A stretch of DNA of 64,000 nt from Roseovarius sp. THAF27 (GTDB taxonomy: Bacteria; Pseudomonadota; Alphaproteobacteria; Rhodobacterales; Rhodobacteraceae). Positions 19,035 through 28,067 of this stretch are shown here, piece after piece. Within the stretch, counting starts at the first letter, position 1, and every line of letters begins with the position of its first letter. The position numbers and the translations under genes are program-made. Under the pieces are notes generated by a model that searched no databases, had not been told where the DNA came from, and worked only from the letters and a program-made list of their open reading frames with translations. The DNA lies in contig NZ_CP045393.1 of NCBI RefSeq assembly GCF_009363655.1, positions 1,550,001 through 1,614,000 of the forward strand. Reading direction: 5' to 3'.

Positions 19035-20108
19035 TCAGGCGTTGTCCTCTTCATCGTCGTCCGGGACGATCAGCTGCAACTCGCCGCTGGCCTCGAGCGT
19101 GCGGATGACGTTGACCACATCGGTCATCGCCGCCTCGCCGTCCTTGGGTTTCACCTTGCCCAGGGCCTCGACCTCTTCCCGCAGGGCGTCGGCCATGCGT
19201 TTCGACATGTTCTCGAGGATGAAATCGGCGGACGCCCTGGTGTCCTCGGCGGTCCGGGCGTGGGCCAGCGCCTGAACCAGCGCGGCCTGGTCCACGTCCC
19301 GCGTGATCTTGGGCACGTCGATCGGGTTGAGCCGGTCGGCGATGTTGACGAAGGTGAAGATGGCCTTGCGCACCTTGGCCGCAAAGCTTTCATCGCTTTC
19401 GTCGAGGCCGATCAGAACGTCGTCGCGGGTGGCGGCGGGGGAGAAGTTGAGGATCGCGCCCACGCGGTCCACCGCGCTGTCGGGAAAGGCGGTTTCCGGC
19501 ACGTTGTGAAGCTGGGCGGCGAGCGACAGGCCGATCCGGTCCACGGCATCGGGCGTCACCGCGCCGGTCTGGGACATAGCGACGGCGATGCGGCGCGCGG
19601 TGTCGCCCGGCAGTTTGCCCAGGAGTTCGGCGGCGCGGGCCACGTCGAGCTTGGAGAGCAGGACGGCGGCCACCTCGGTGCTTTCGGATTGCAGAATGTC
19701 CAGGAGGTCGTCGGTGTCGGCGGTGCGGACCTGCTCCCACGGCTCGCCGAACTGGCGCACGCCGGCCTCCTTGCGCAGGCGCGAGGCGGTTTGCGGGCTG
19801 ATGCGCCCATCCAGGGCGGTGAGTGCCCCGGCCACGCCGCGCGGGAAGGTCAGGCCCATCGCCTCGACCTCGGAGGCGAATTCGGCCACGACGTCGGCCA
19901 GGGTGGACCGGTCGACATAGCGCATCGTGCCCATCTGCTGGGTCAGGCGGCGCTGCAGCTCGTCGGGCAGGTCCTGAAGCGGCACATCCGCGCCTTCGTT
20001 GATGAGAAAGCGCACGATGATCGCGGCCTTCTGCCGGCGGGTCAACTGGGCCGCCGCGTTTGCGGACGGCCCCGGAAGCGCCAGTTGCCCAAAATTGCTG
20101 CTGCTCAT
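19035..20108 (-). CDS. fliG: Flagellar motor switch protein FliG
   Basis: A 357-residue protein with FliG's three-domain layout. The N-terminal domain starts with L-T-R-R-Q-K-A-A-I-I-V-R-F-L and shows a G-x-x-x-P-L-Q-D-L-P-D-E-L helix. The middle domain has the EHPQ-equivalent region modified to Q-S-E-S-T-E-V-A-A-V-L-L-S-K-L. The C-terminal domain has F-x-F-V-N-I-A-D-R-L and an acidic tail D-D-D-E-E-D-N-A. FliG couples MotAB to rotor rotation. No other flagellar gene is in the window. Its 3' end is 3 bp from the ABC ATPase end (convergent). Confidence 0.9.
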   Translation of the reverse strand: MSSSNFGQLALPGPSANAAAQLTRRQKAAIIVRFLINEGADVPLQDLPDELQRRLTQQMGTMRYVDRSTLADVVAEFASEVEAMGLTFPRGVAGALTALDGRISPQTASRLRKEAGVRQFGEPWEQVRTADTDDLLDILQSESTEVAAVLLSKLDVARAAELLGKLPGDTARRIAVAMSQTGAVTPDAVDRIGLSLAAQLHNVPETAFPDSAVDRVGAILNFSPAATRDDVLIGLDESDESFAAKVRKAIFTFVNIADRLNPIDVPKITRDVDQAALVQALAHARTAEDTRASADFILENMSKRMADALREEVEALGKVKPKDGEAAMTDVVNVIRTLEASGELQLIVPDDDEEDNA

Positions 20109-20235
20109 TCCAGTCCCCGGATGTCGTGCCGGCAAACTAGGGCGGGAGTGGTGAAGAAATCTCTAAAGCTAAAATTTGAAACGGCGCCGCCCGGTCCCCG
20201 GGTGCGCCGCCTCGACTTGGGATATGGCCCGCCGG

Positions 20236-20397
20236 TCAGCTCATCGTTTGTTCGACGCAGGTACCGGATGCGCGGTCCCACACCATGCCTTCGGCGCAGG
20301 ACGCGGCCTGGTGCGATTTGCCGGGGCACATCGCGGCGGCGGAAAGGGTGGAGGCCAGAACGAGGGCCAGGGACGTGGTAATGGTCTTGGACTTCAT
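20236..20397 (-). CDS. Small secreted cysteine-containing protein, 53 residues
   Basis: ATG at 20397 with AAGGAG 8 bp upstream. A signal peptide (M-K-S-K-T-I-T-T-S-L... S-A-A-A) is followed by a 31-residue mature part with three Cys (residues 23, 34, 47): M-C-P-G-K-S-H-Q, then S-C-A-E-G-M-V-W-D and G-T-C-V-E-Q. The C-x-x-G-x-x-W-D-x-x-x-x-x-C spacing resembles a minimal chitin-binding type 2 (CBM14-like) fold, but this is inference. It lies 105 bp beyond the purB stop on the same strand. Confidence 0.6.
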   Translation of the reverse strand: MKSKTITTSLALVLASTLSAAAMCPGKSHQAASCAEGMVWDRASGTCVEQTMS

Positions 20398-20502
20398 GGG
20401 TTGAACTCCTTTTCACTAGAACCCCGATGGTAACACGAAAACGCGTCCGGGCCAGTGTTTCCGGCCATTTGTCGCATTGGATGGCCCGTTCTGCCCGAAA
20501 AT

Positions 20503-21810
20503 TCAGCTTTCCCCGAAGACGCGGGTGAAAATCGTGTCGACATGCTTGGTGTGGTAATCCATGTCGAATTTCTCTTCGATCTGGTCGGTGCCCAGGGCGG
20601 CGACGACATCGGCGTCGGCGAGCAATTCCTCTTTGAAATCAGTACGCTGCTCCCAGACCTTGAGGGCGTTGCGCTGGACCATGGCATAGGCATCCTCGCG
20701 GCTGACGCCGGCTTGGGTGAGGGCCAGAAGGACGCGTTGAGACATCACGAGGCCCGGAAACTTGTTCATGTTTTCCAGCATGTTCTCGGGGAAGATGATC
20801 ATCTTGTCGACCACACCGGTGAGACGGGCGAGGGCGAAATCGAGCGTCACGGTGGCGTCGGGGCCGATCATGCGTTCCACGGAGGAATGCGAGATGTCGC
20901 GTTCGTGCCAGAGCGCCACGTTTTCCATCGCCGGGATCACCGCCATGCGCACGAGGCGGGCGAGGCCGGTCAGGTTCTCGGTCAGGACCGGGTTCTTCTT
21001 GTGCGGCATGGCCGACGAGCCTTTCTGGCCCATCGAGAAGAATTCGGCGCCTTCGAGGACCTCGGTGCGCTGCATGTGGCGGATCTCGATGGCGACGTTC
21101 TCGATGGACGAGGCGATGACGCCGAGGGTCGCGAAGAAGGCGGCGTGGCGGTCGCGGGGGATGACTTGCGTGCTGATGGGCTCGGGTTCGAGGCCCATTT
21201 GCTTGCAAACATGTTCTTCGACCCGCGGGTCGATATTGGCGAAGGTGCCGACCGCGCCGGAGATGGCGCCGGTGGCGACCTCGGCCCGGGCGGTGCGCAG
21301 GCGGGTGAGGTTGCGGTCCATCTCGGCATAGAAGCGCGCGAAGGTCAGGCCCATGGTGGTGGGTTCGGCGTGTATGCCGTGCGAGCGGCCGACGCGCAGG
21401 GTCATCTTGTGCTCGAACGCGCGTTTCTTGAGGGCGGCAAGCAACCCTTCCATGTCGGCGATCAGAAGGTCGGCGGCGCGGACAAGCTGGACGTTCAGGC
21501 AGGTATCCAGGACGTCCGAGGAGGTCATGCCCTGGTGGACGAAACGCGCTTCCTCGGAGCCCACATGCTCGGCCAGGTGGGTAAGGAAGGCGATGACGTC
21601 ATGCTTGGTCACGGCCTCGATCTCGTCAATCCGGGCGACGTCGAAGTCCACATCCTTGGCCTTCCAGACGGCTTGGGCATTCTCGCGCGGGATCACGCCC
21701 AGATCCGCCATGGCGTCGCAGGCGTGGGCCTCGATCTCGTACCAGATGCGGAACTTGGTGGCGGGTTCCCAGATGGCGACCATGTCGGGGCGGGAATAGC
21801 GAGGGATCAT
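20503..21810 (-). CDS. purB: Adenylosuccinate lyase
   Basis: A 435-residue fumarase/aspartase-superfamily enzyme that splits SAICAR and adenylosuccinate in purine synthesis. The signature loop G-S-S-A-M-P-H-K-K-N-P is intact. Other conserved parts are T-S-S-D-V-L-D-T, R-V-G-R-S-H-G-I-H-A-E-P-T and E-R-D-I-S-H-S-S-V-E-R. It starts M-I-P-R-Y-S-R-P-D-M, the usual N-terminus. Confidence 0.97.
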   Translation of the reverse strand: MIPRYSRPDMVAIWEPATKFRIWYEIEAHACDAMADLGVIPRENAQAVWKAKDVDFDVARIDEIEAVTKHDVIAFLTHLAEHVGSEEARFVHQGMTSSDVLDTCLNVQLVRAADLLIADMEGLLAALKKRAFEHKMTLRVGRSHGIHAEPTTMGLTFARFYAEMDRNLTRLRTARAEVATGAISGAVGTFANIDPRVEEHVCKQMGLEPEPISTQVIPRDRHAAFFATLGVIASSIENVAIEIRHMQRTEVLEGAEFFSMGQKGSSAMPHKKNPVLTENLTGLARLVRMAVIPAMENVALWHERDISHSSVERMIGPDATVTLDFALARLTGVVDKMIIFPENMLENMNKFPGLVMSQRVLLALTQAGVSREDAYAMVQRNALKVWEQRTDFKEELLADADVVAALGTDQIEEKFDMDYHTKHVDTIFTRVFGES

Positions 21811-21865
21811 GCGAACGGACCTTTGGATTGAATGGCTGTCGGGCGCGGTTTAGACGGAGGAACGG

Positions 21866-22306
21866 ATGGCGGCAAGACGGGCGTGGCGATTGGTACCGGA
21901 CCTGGCAGAGTTCGAAGGCGCATGGCGGTTGGAGCGCGACGTGGTGCACGCGGGTGCGGCGCCGGCGCGGTTCGAGGGCGAGGCGCGGTTTGTGCCGGGG
22001 AAGGGCGGGCTGGTCTATCGCGAGGCGGGTGTGCTGAGCATGGCCGGACAACCGCCGATGCGGGCCGAGCGGGGGTATCTGTGGCGGGCGCGGGAAGGCG
22101 GCGGGATCGACGTGGCGTTCGAGGATGGCCGGTTCTTTCACAGGATCACCGAAGGCGGCGCGGCGCAGCACTGGTGCGACCCGGACATGTACGAGGTTCG
22201 CTACGATTTCGAGGACTGGCCGGACTGGAGCGCGCGGTGGCAGGTGCGCGGGCCGCGCAAGGAATACCGGATGGTTAGCCGGTTCACCCGCTTGACGGGA
22301 CCGTGA
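21866..22306 (+). CDS. DUF6314-like protein
   Basis: A 146-residue protein with a lipocalin-like strand pattern: F-E-G-A-W-R-L-E-R, F-x-G-E-A-R-F, Y-R-E-A-G, G-Y-L-W-R, D-G-R-F-F-H, W-C-x-P-D-M-Y-E-V-R-Y-D-F and W-x-V-x-G-P-R-K-E-Y. This matches my memory of DUF6314, a family of unknown function common in Rhodobacterales. The ATG has GGAGGA 4 bp upstream. It is divergent from purB. Confidence 0.7.
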   Translation: MAARRAWRLVPDLAEFEGAWRLERDVVHAGAAPARFEGEARFVPGKGGLVYREAGVLSMAGQPPMRAERGYLWRAREGGGIDVAFEDGRFFHRITEGGAAQHWCDPDMYEVRYDFEDWPDWSARWQVRGPRKEYRMVSRFTRLTGP

Positions 22307-22442
22307 AGGCGAACAACACGCCTTATTTCGGCCAAATTGTTTCGGTACGAGAGACAATAGCAAAAACAAGAGCCGGGCGGGCATGGCATCCGACCCGAGC
22401 CAGGCACAGAATAAAGCCGGATACAGAGGCTTCATACAGGCA

Positions 22443-22470
22443 GGGCGGCACCCGTCGGTGCCGCCCGTTT
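22443..22470 (+). terminator. Intrinsic terminator-like hairpin after the DUF6314-like gene
   Basis: GGGCGGCACC, loop CGTC, GGTGCCGCCC, then GTTTC. Perfect 10-base arms; short U-tract. It sits between convergent genes. Confidence 0.6.
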
Positions 22471-22498
22471 CACTGCGACCTGCACCGGAGCAGGGGTG

Positions 22499-23227
22499 TC
22501 AATTGTCGCCAGTGATGTCCCGCAGCATGGAATAGGTGAAGAGAAACGCGCCCAGGGGCGGCGTAACGAGCATGATCGAAAGCGCCATGGTGTGCACGGT
22601 CAGGCGCAGCGGCTTGGTGGGCGCGGCGCGTTTGCGGAGCCACTCCGGCGGGGAGGTGGTCATGCCGGGCACGTCTTCGGACAGGATGATGTCGAAGCGC
22701 TCTTCGACCGGGGGGTGCGATGACGCGCTGGGCGCGTCGGGCCGGGGCCGCGCGCCGAGATTGGCCAGGCCGGCGGGCGGGGCGACGGGGGAGGCGACGG
22801 GGGAGGACTGGCGCAGAAGATCGTAGAGCGACAGGACGAGGGCGTGATCGACCGCTTCGGGGGTCTCGCCGCGCATGATCGCGTCATAGGGCATGTCCTC
22901 TTTGACGCGGTAGACCAGCCGGTCGGCGAGATGCGCGTAGGAGACGTCGAAGTGATCACCCGTTTCGTGCGCGTCGGGCGGGGCGCCCACGGCCAGCACG
23001 AGATGGGCATAGCGATCCTCCGGGCATGGCGTCAGAAGGGCAATGGCGATGCGGACGCCGATGCGGTCGATCATCGCGACGCCGTCATCCACCCAGTTGA
23101 TCCGGCGCGGCTGGGCGTCGGTGCCTTGCAGCATCCCGTCGATGGCCCGCACGATGTCGCCGGCCTGCGCCGCGGGGGCGCGGCGATAGCTGAACAGAGC
23201 GATGGAAGCCTGCTGGTCTTGGAACAT
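22499..23227 (-). CDS. Conserved unknown with a C-terminal membrane segment
   Basis: A 242-residue protein starting M-F-Q-D-Q-Q-A-S-I-A-L-F, with GGAAAAAG just upstream of the ATG. The N-terminal ~130 residues look globular (V-D-D-G-V-A-M-I-D-R-I-G-V-R-I-A-I-A-L-L). A Pro/Ala/Ser-rich linker follows, then one membrane segment near residues 210-232 (S-I-M-L-V-T-P-P-L-G-A-F-L-F) and a short tail. That suggests a tail-anchored cytosolic protein. I do not recognise a family. An upstream-extended frame to 23716 is antisense to the next gene and rejected. Confidence 0.65.
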   Translation of the reverse strand: MFQDQQASIALFSYRRAPAAQAGDIVRAIDGMLQGTDAQPRRINWVDDGVAMIDRIGVRIAIALLTPCPEDRYAHLVLAVGAPPDAHETGDHFDVSYAHLADRLVYRVKEDMPYDAIMRGETPEAVDHALVLSLYDLLRQSSPVASPVAPPAGLANLGARPRPDAPSASSHPPVEERFDIILSEDVPGMTTSPPEWLRKRAAPTKPLRLTVHTMALSIMLVTPPLGAFLFTYSMLRDITGDN

Positions 23228-23406
23228 TCTTTTTCCGTGGTGAACGGTCTTTGCGACAATCCGGGAGAGTCTCACGAATAGGGAGCAACTGCGTCCGGCG
23301 TTGGAAGAATCTGCGGCAAAATCAAGAACGCCGTCCCGTATAGGGGACTGTGGAGCGTGCACGAGGAAGGCGCGCCGCGCCTTTTGGTGGCGCGGCGCGG
23401 GGGGTG

Positions 23407-23841
23407 TCAGGGCAGGTCCAGCACGACGTGAGGCTGCCCGTCGGAGGTTTTCTCGACCGTGCGGCCGGTGGGGCCGAGGGTGCAGGACACCTGGCGGCGC
23501 AGGGAACTGAACCGGGGCGACTCGACCACGTCGACAGGGGTGTCGAAGGCGATGGTCAGCTCGACATGATCCGGCCCCTTGGCCGTGGCCGACCTGACCG
23601 TGCCGGCAAAGGCGTGGCCCAGGTAGCGTCCCGAGACGCGCTGGCCGAGGGTCCAGGCACGGTTTGGCGGGGGCGTGGCGGCCCCGGACAGGCTGTTCCA
23701 GTCGCGGTAGCCCCATTGATGCGCCAGGTGTTCCAGCGCGGCGGAGTGGCTGACCGGGGTTCCGGCGCGGGCGAGAGTGTCACGAAGTTTGCGCGCATGC
23801 CCTTTGAGCACGTCGCGCGACGGCAGGATGGTCTGTGTCAT
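23407..23841 (-). CDS. Glyoxalase-related (PF20066-type) small protein
   Basis: A 144-residue protein. The N-terminal half has the helix pattern K-x-x-A-R-K-L-R-D-T-L, then I/V-S-H-S-A-A-L-E-H-L-A-H-Q-W-G-Y-R-D-W-N-S-L, the hallmark of the glyoxalase-related protein domain. The C-terminal half is beta-rich, with G-Q-R-V-S-G-R-Y-L-G-H-A-F-A-G-T-V. The function of this family is not known; no glyoxalase metal site is evident. It lies upstream of the tail-anchored unknown on the same strand. Confidence 0.7.
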   Translation of the reverse strand: MTQTILPSRDVLKGHARKLRDTLARAGTPVSHSAALEHLAHQWGYRDWNSLSGAATPPPNRAWTLGQRVSGRYLGHAFAGTVRSATAKGPDHVELTIAFDTPVDVVESPRFSSLRRQVSCTLGPTGRTVEKTSDGQPHVVLDLP

Positions 23842-24030
23842 TGCAGTTTTCCCAGATGGGGCGAAATCGGATCGGCAGGGCCCGCGTTGCTGCCCGGTCG
23901 AAGCCCCGGGTCAATGCAATGATCTGTCAGAGCTTCACCATGGCGCTACGGCCTGCGGGCGGCGGGGGCCTGACGCCCCGTGAATGCCGCAGATAGGGGC
24001 GCCGTGCCGTTGCGTCAAGCCCCGGGGCCG

Positions 24031-24846
24031 TCAGCCGTCGATCTTGGCCGCCATGATGGCGATGGCCTGTTGATAGACGGTGGCCGCGTTCCACTGCTTG
24101 ATCACGTTGAAATTGGGCTGGCCCTGCTGGTAGCCGGCACCCGGACGCCAGCCCTTCTGGCGCAGGAAGTTGGCGGTCGAGACCAGCGCGTCGGCCTGAT
24201 TGTAGAAATCCACCCGCCCGTCGCCGTTGCCGTCGACGCCGTAGGCGAGCGCGTTGCCGGGCAGGAACTGGGTATGGCCCAGCTCGCCATGCTTGGCCCC
24301 GCGCGTGTTGATGGTGATCGAGCCGCGATCCACCAGTTTCAGCGCGCCGATGGCGTGCGGGCGGAAGAAATCCGAGCGGCGGCAATCGTAGGTCAGAGTG
24401 ACGATGGCCGAGACGACCGAGCTGTCGCCCATGAAGCCGCCAAAGCCGGTCTCCATGCCGTGGATGGCGATGATGACGCCGGCGGGGACGCCGTAATTCT
24501 GTTCGATCCAGTTGTAGAAGCCGGGGTTCTGCGCCTTGCGCTTGCGGCCTTGCGCGATGATCGTGTTGGCGCCGCGCACCTGCATGAACTTGTCGAGCGA
24601 GTAGCGAAAGCTTTTCTGGTTGCGGTCGGCGGCGATGGTGCCGGAGGCATAGCTGGTCTGGGCCAGCGCCTGGAGGCCGCGTTGGCCGACGCCCGCGGCC
24701 TGGGCCTGCTGGGCGAAGCCCGCTTTCCATTGTTCGAACCCGCTGGCGTTATTGCCGCACTGGGCATGGGCCGCCGCTGCGGCGGTCAAGGTGGCGGCGC
24801 CGGCGACGGCAAGCGCAAGAAAACGGGATTTGAGTTTCAAAGACAT
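24031..24846 (-). CDS. Lytic murein transglycosylase, MltB family
   Basis: A 271-residue secreted enzyme. A signal peptide with an Ala-rich core ends at A-H-A (about residue 28). The catalytic domain shows the glutamate loop I-I-A-I-H-G-M-E-T-G-F-G, and G-H-T-Q-F-L-P-G-N-A and N-G-D-G-R-V-D-F-Y-N, as in MltB/SltB. Such enzymes cleave peptidoglycan glycan strands with formation of anhydro-muramic ends. It is shorter than E. coli MltB and has no lipobox, so it should be periplasmic. GGAG lies 8 bp before the ATG. Confidence 0.9.
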   Translation of the reverse strand: MSLKLKSRFLALAVAGAATLTAAAAAHAQCGNNASGFEQWKAGFAQQAQAAGVGQRGLQALAQTSYASGTIAADRNQKSFRYSLDKFMQVRGANTIIAQGRKRKAQNPGFYNWIEQNYGVPAGVIIAIHGMETGFGGFMGDSSVVSAIVTLTYDCRRSDFFRPHAIGALKLVDRGSITINTRGAKHGELGHTQFLPGNALAYGVDGNGDGRVDFYNQADALVSTANFLRQKGWRPGAGYQQGQPNFNVIKQWNAATVYQQAIAIMAAKIDG

Positions 24847-25040
24847 TGAGCAGCTCCAGGTCAGACAAGCGGGATGTTAGCCGAGCCGGACAGGGGAACA
24901 AAGTCAATTCTCCAAGAGGTTCGGCACATCGGAACGGGCGTTCAGCGAGCGCCCGTGCGGAACGACAACGGTCGATCGGGCGCGTGTGTTCCGCGAAGAT
25001 GCCTCCTGCACGTTATCCATGGGTGCGGGAGGCGGGCCGA

Positions 25041-25904
25041 TCAGCCCAGAACGGACTGGATCACCTGTGCGGCGGCGGCGGTGGCGCCGTTCGCCTGAAG
25101 CGACACGAAGAGCCCCGACAGCGCCGCCGCCTGTCCGGCGAGGCGCAGGTTCTCGCCCTTGACCAGATTGATGATCACCAGCGCCACACCGACCGGCAGT
25201 GCGATGCAGGCCACCGCGAGGGACAGAAGCCAGGCCGACAGGCGCAAGCGATCGGTCTCTTCGGCGATGTTCTCGATGGCGGGGACGACCATCTGCGGCG
25301 TGTCTTCGATAATGCCCTCGGATTCGCCCAGGAAATCCTTCCAGGGCAGGACCGGCATTTCCGGCGGGGGCGTGCGCTCGAGCTGTTCGTCCAGCCTGCT
25401 GTGCAGCTCGCCTATTCCGGTCAGGGCGCTGCGGGCGCGCAAGGTCTGGTCTCTGAGCGTGTCGGCTTCGGGCGTATCGCAGGCCGCAGGCTCGCGGGCC
25501 TCGAAGACCTCTTCGGTCGACAGGATCGCCTCTTGCTCGACCCATTGCAGGTGCTTCGGGCGCAGGTGATCGCTGAGGTCGATGGCCACGCGGGCCAGCA
25601 CGGCGTCGATCGCCGGGCCGGAGCCGGGTTCCGCCGGGTCCCGTCGGCAGACGTCGATCCGCAGCAGGGTGTTCGCCTCTTCCTCCAGGCCCGGCAGCAC
25701 GACATTGTCGCTGAGTGTCAGGCAGACCCGGTATTGCTCGGTCTCGACCCCGGCGTCCCTGTCGGACAGAAACCCGAGCGACCGGACGTCCTCGCAGAGG
25801 CCTTTCAACGCCTCGGCGGTGCGCGTGACCGCATCCAGGAGGTCGATCGATTTCTCTTCCATGAAGATCAGCCCCGCCATGACGCGGGTATCGCTCTGTG
25901 CCAT
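25041..25904 (-). CDS. Conserved unknown with a C-terminal membrane region
   Basis: A 287-residue protein with an acidic helical N-terminal region (about 1-200) and one or two hydrophobic segments near the C-terminus (A-W-L-L-S-L-A-V-A-C-I-A-L-P around 224-247 and a weaker one after 255). Cys residues at L-C-E-D, R-V-C-L, D-V-C-R and A-A-C-D are scattered. I do not recognise a family. GGGGAG lies 6 bp before the ATG. It lies upstream of the MltB gene on the same strand, 194 bp apart. Confidence 0.6.
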   Translation of the reverse strand: MAQSDTRVMAGLIFMEEKSIDLLDAVTRTAEALKGLCEDVRSLGFLSDRDAGVETEQYRVCLTLSDNVVLPGLEEEANTLLRIDVCRRDPAEPGSGPAIDAVLARVAIDLSDHLRPKHLQWVEQEAILSTEEVFEAREPAACDTPEADTLRDQTLRARSALTGIGELHSRLDEQLERTPPPEMPVLPWKDFLGESEGIIEDTPQMVVPAIENIAEETDRLRLSAWLLSLAVACIALPVGVALVIINLVKGENLRLAGQAAALSGLFVSLQANGATAAAAQVIQSVLG

Positions 25905-26061
25905 CTTTCACTCCCCGGTTGTTCACTCTCACACCTGGATCATCCGAAGAGTTAATGGAGACAGTGTGTTTCAAATATGGAACCGATTGGGCACTTTTCG
26001 GAAACGGGCGGGATTCCGCCTGTCTGGGGCAGTTTTTCGTGTGATTTCGGACGGGCAGGAC

Positions 26062-26092
26062 AGAAAACGGGCGCCTTCCGGAAAAGGCGCCC
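26062..26092 (-). terminator. Intrinsic terminator of glnA
   Basis: On the minus strand GGGCGCCTT, a 6-nt loop, AAGGCGCCC, then GTTTTCTG. Perfect 9-base arms directly after glnA. Confidence 0.85.
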
Positions 26093-26117
26093 GCGTCGGT
26101 ACAGGATGTCTGCCGGA

Positions 26118-27524
26118 TCAGCAGCTGTAATACATGCCGAACTCCACCGGGTGCGGCGTGTGTTCGTACTTTTCGATCTCTTCCATCTTGAGCTCGATAT
26201 AGCCGTCGATCTGGTCCTTGGTGAACACGTCACCGGCCAGCAGGTAGTCGTGATCGGCCTGAAGTTCCTGCATGGCTTCGCGCAGGCTGCCGCAGACGGT
26301 CGGGATGCCTTCCAGCTCTTCGGCGGGCAGGTCGTAGAGGTTCTTGTCCATCGCCTCGCCCGGGTCGATCTTGTTCTTGATGCCGTCGAGGCCGGCCATC
26401 AGGAGTGCGGCAAAACACAGGTAGGGGTTTGCCGACGGATCGGGGAAACGGGCCTCGACGCGCTTGGCTTTCGGCGACTCGGTCCACGGGATCCGGACGC
26501 AGCCCGAGCGATTGCGGGCCGAGTAGGCGCGCAGCACGGGAGCCTCGAAGCCGGGGATCAGTCGCTTGTAGCTGTTGGTCGACGGGTTGGTGAAGGCATT
26601 GAGCGACTTGGCGTGCTTCAGGATGCCGCCGATGTACCACAGGGCCTCGTCCGACAGGTCGGCGTACTTGTCGCCGGCAAAGAGCGGCTTGCCGTCTTTC
26701 CAGATCGACATGTTGACGTGCATGCCGGTGCCGTTGTCGCCCGCGATGGGCTTGGGCATGAACGTGGCCGACTTGCCGTAGGCGGCGGCGACGTTGTGGA
26801 TGACGTACTTGTATTTCTGCAGCTCGTCGGCCTGTTTGGTCACGGTGCCGAAGATCAGGCCAAGCTCGTGCTGGCACGACGCCACCTCGTGGTGGTGCTT
26901 GTCGACCTTCATGCCCAGCCGCTTCATGGTCGAGAGCATTTCCGAGCGGATGTCCTGCGCCTCGTCGGTGGGGTTCACCGGGAAATAGCCGCCCTTGACG
27001 CCCGGACGGTGGCCCATGTTGCCCATCTCGTACTCGGTGTCGGTGTTCCAGGAGGCGTCGATCGCGTCGACCTCGTAGGAAACCTTGTTGATCGAGTTGG
27101 AGAAGCGCACGTCGTCGAAGAGAAAGAATTCCGCTTCGGGGCCCATGAAGGCGCTGTCGCCGATGCCGCTGGATTTCAGGTAGGCCTCGGCCTTTTCGGC
27201 GGTGCCGCGCGGGTCACGCTCATACGCTTCGCCGGTGTCGGGTTCGACGATCGAGCAATGCACGCAGATGGTTTTCTCGGCATAGAAGGGATCGATGTAG
27301 CCGCTGGTCGTGTCGGGCATCAGTTTCATGTCCGAGGCTTCGATCGATTTCCAGCCGGCGATCGAGGAGCCGTCGAACATGAAGCCTTCTTCGAGGAAAT
27401 CCTCGTCGACCTCGTCGGCGATGACCGTCACGTGCTGCAGCTTGCCGCGCGGGTCGGTGAAACGGATGTCGACATATTCGACCTCCTCGTCCTTGATCGT
27501 CTTGAGCAGATCTTTTGCGCTCAT
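26118..27524 (-). CDS. glnA: Glutamine synthetase type I
   Basis: A 468-residue dodecameric GSI that makes glutamine from glutamate and ammonia. Conserved blocks: [18 protein letters not shown] near the active site, [12 protein letters not shown] and the adenylylation loop K-N-L-Y-D-L-P, so it should be under GlnE/GlnB control. I take the second ATG (M-S-A-K-D-L-L); one two codons earlier at 27530 is also possible, since AAGGGA sits close to it. glnB lies 36 bp upstream, the classical glnBA order. Confidence 0.96.
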   Translation of the reverse strand: MSAKDLLKTIKDEEVEYVDIRFTDPRGKLQHVTVIADEVDEDFLEEGFMFDGSSIAGWKSIEASDMKLMPDTTSGYIDPFYAEKTICVHCSIVEPDTGEAYERDPRGTAEKAEAYLKSSGIGDSAFMGPEAEFFLFDDVRFSNSINKVSYEVDAIDASWNTDTEYEMGNMGHRPGVKGGYFPVNPTDEAQDIRSEMLSTMKRLGMKVDKHHHEVASCQHELGLIFGTVTKQADELQKYKYVIHNVAAAYGKSATFMPKPIAGDNGTGMHVNMSIWKDGKPLFAGDKYADLSDEALWYIGGILKHAKSLNAFTNPSTNSYKRLIPGFEAPVLRAYSARNRSGCVRIPWTESPKAKRVEARFPDPSANPYLCFAALLMAGLDGIKNKIDPGEAMDKNLYDLPAEELEGIPTVCGSLREAMQELQADHDYLLAGDVFTKDQIDGYIELKMEEIEKYEHTPHPVEFGMYYSC

Positions 27525-27560
27525 GTCCATTGATCCCTTCGTTGTGGTTCCAGGTGTAGA

Positions 27561-28038
<478 letters not shown>

Positions 28039-28067
28039 GTACGAAAATGAATCGAAGTGAGGCAGGA

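Noticed and set aside
23366..23400. GC-rich hairpin between two minus-strand genes as a terminator
   Set aside because: Arms GCGCCGCGCC/GGCGCGGCGC pair well, but no U-tract follows on the minus strand.
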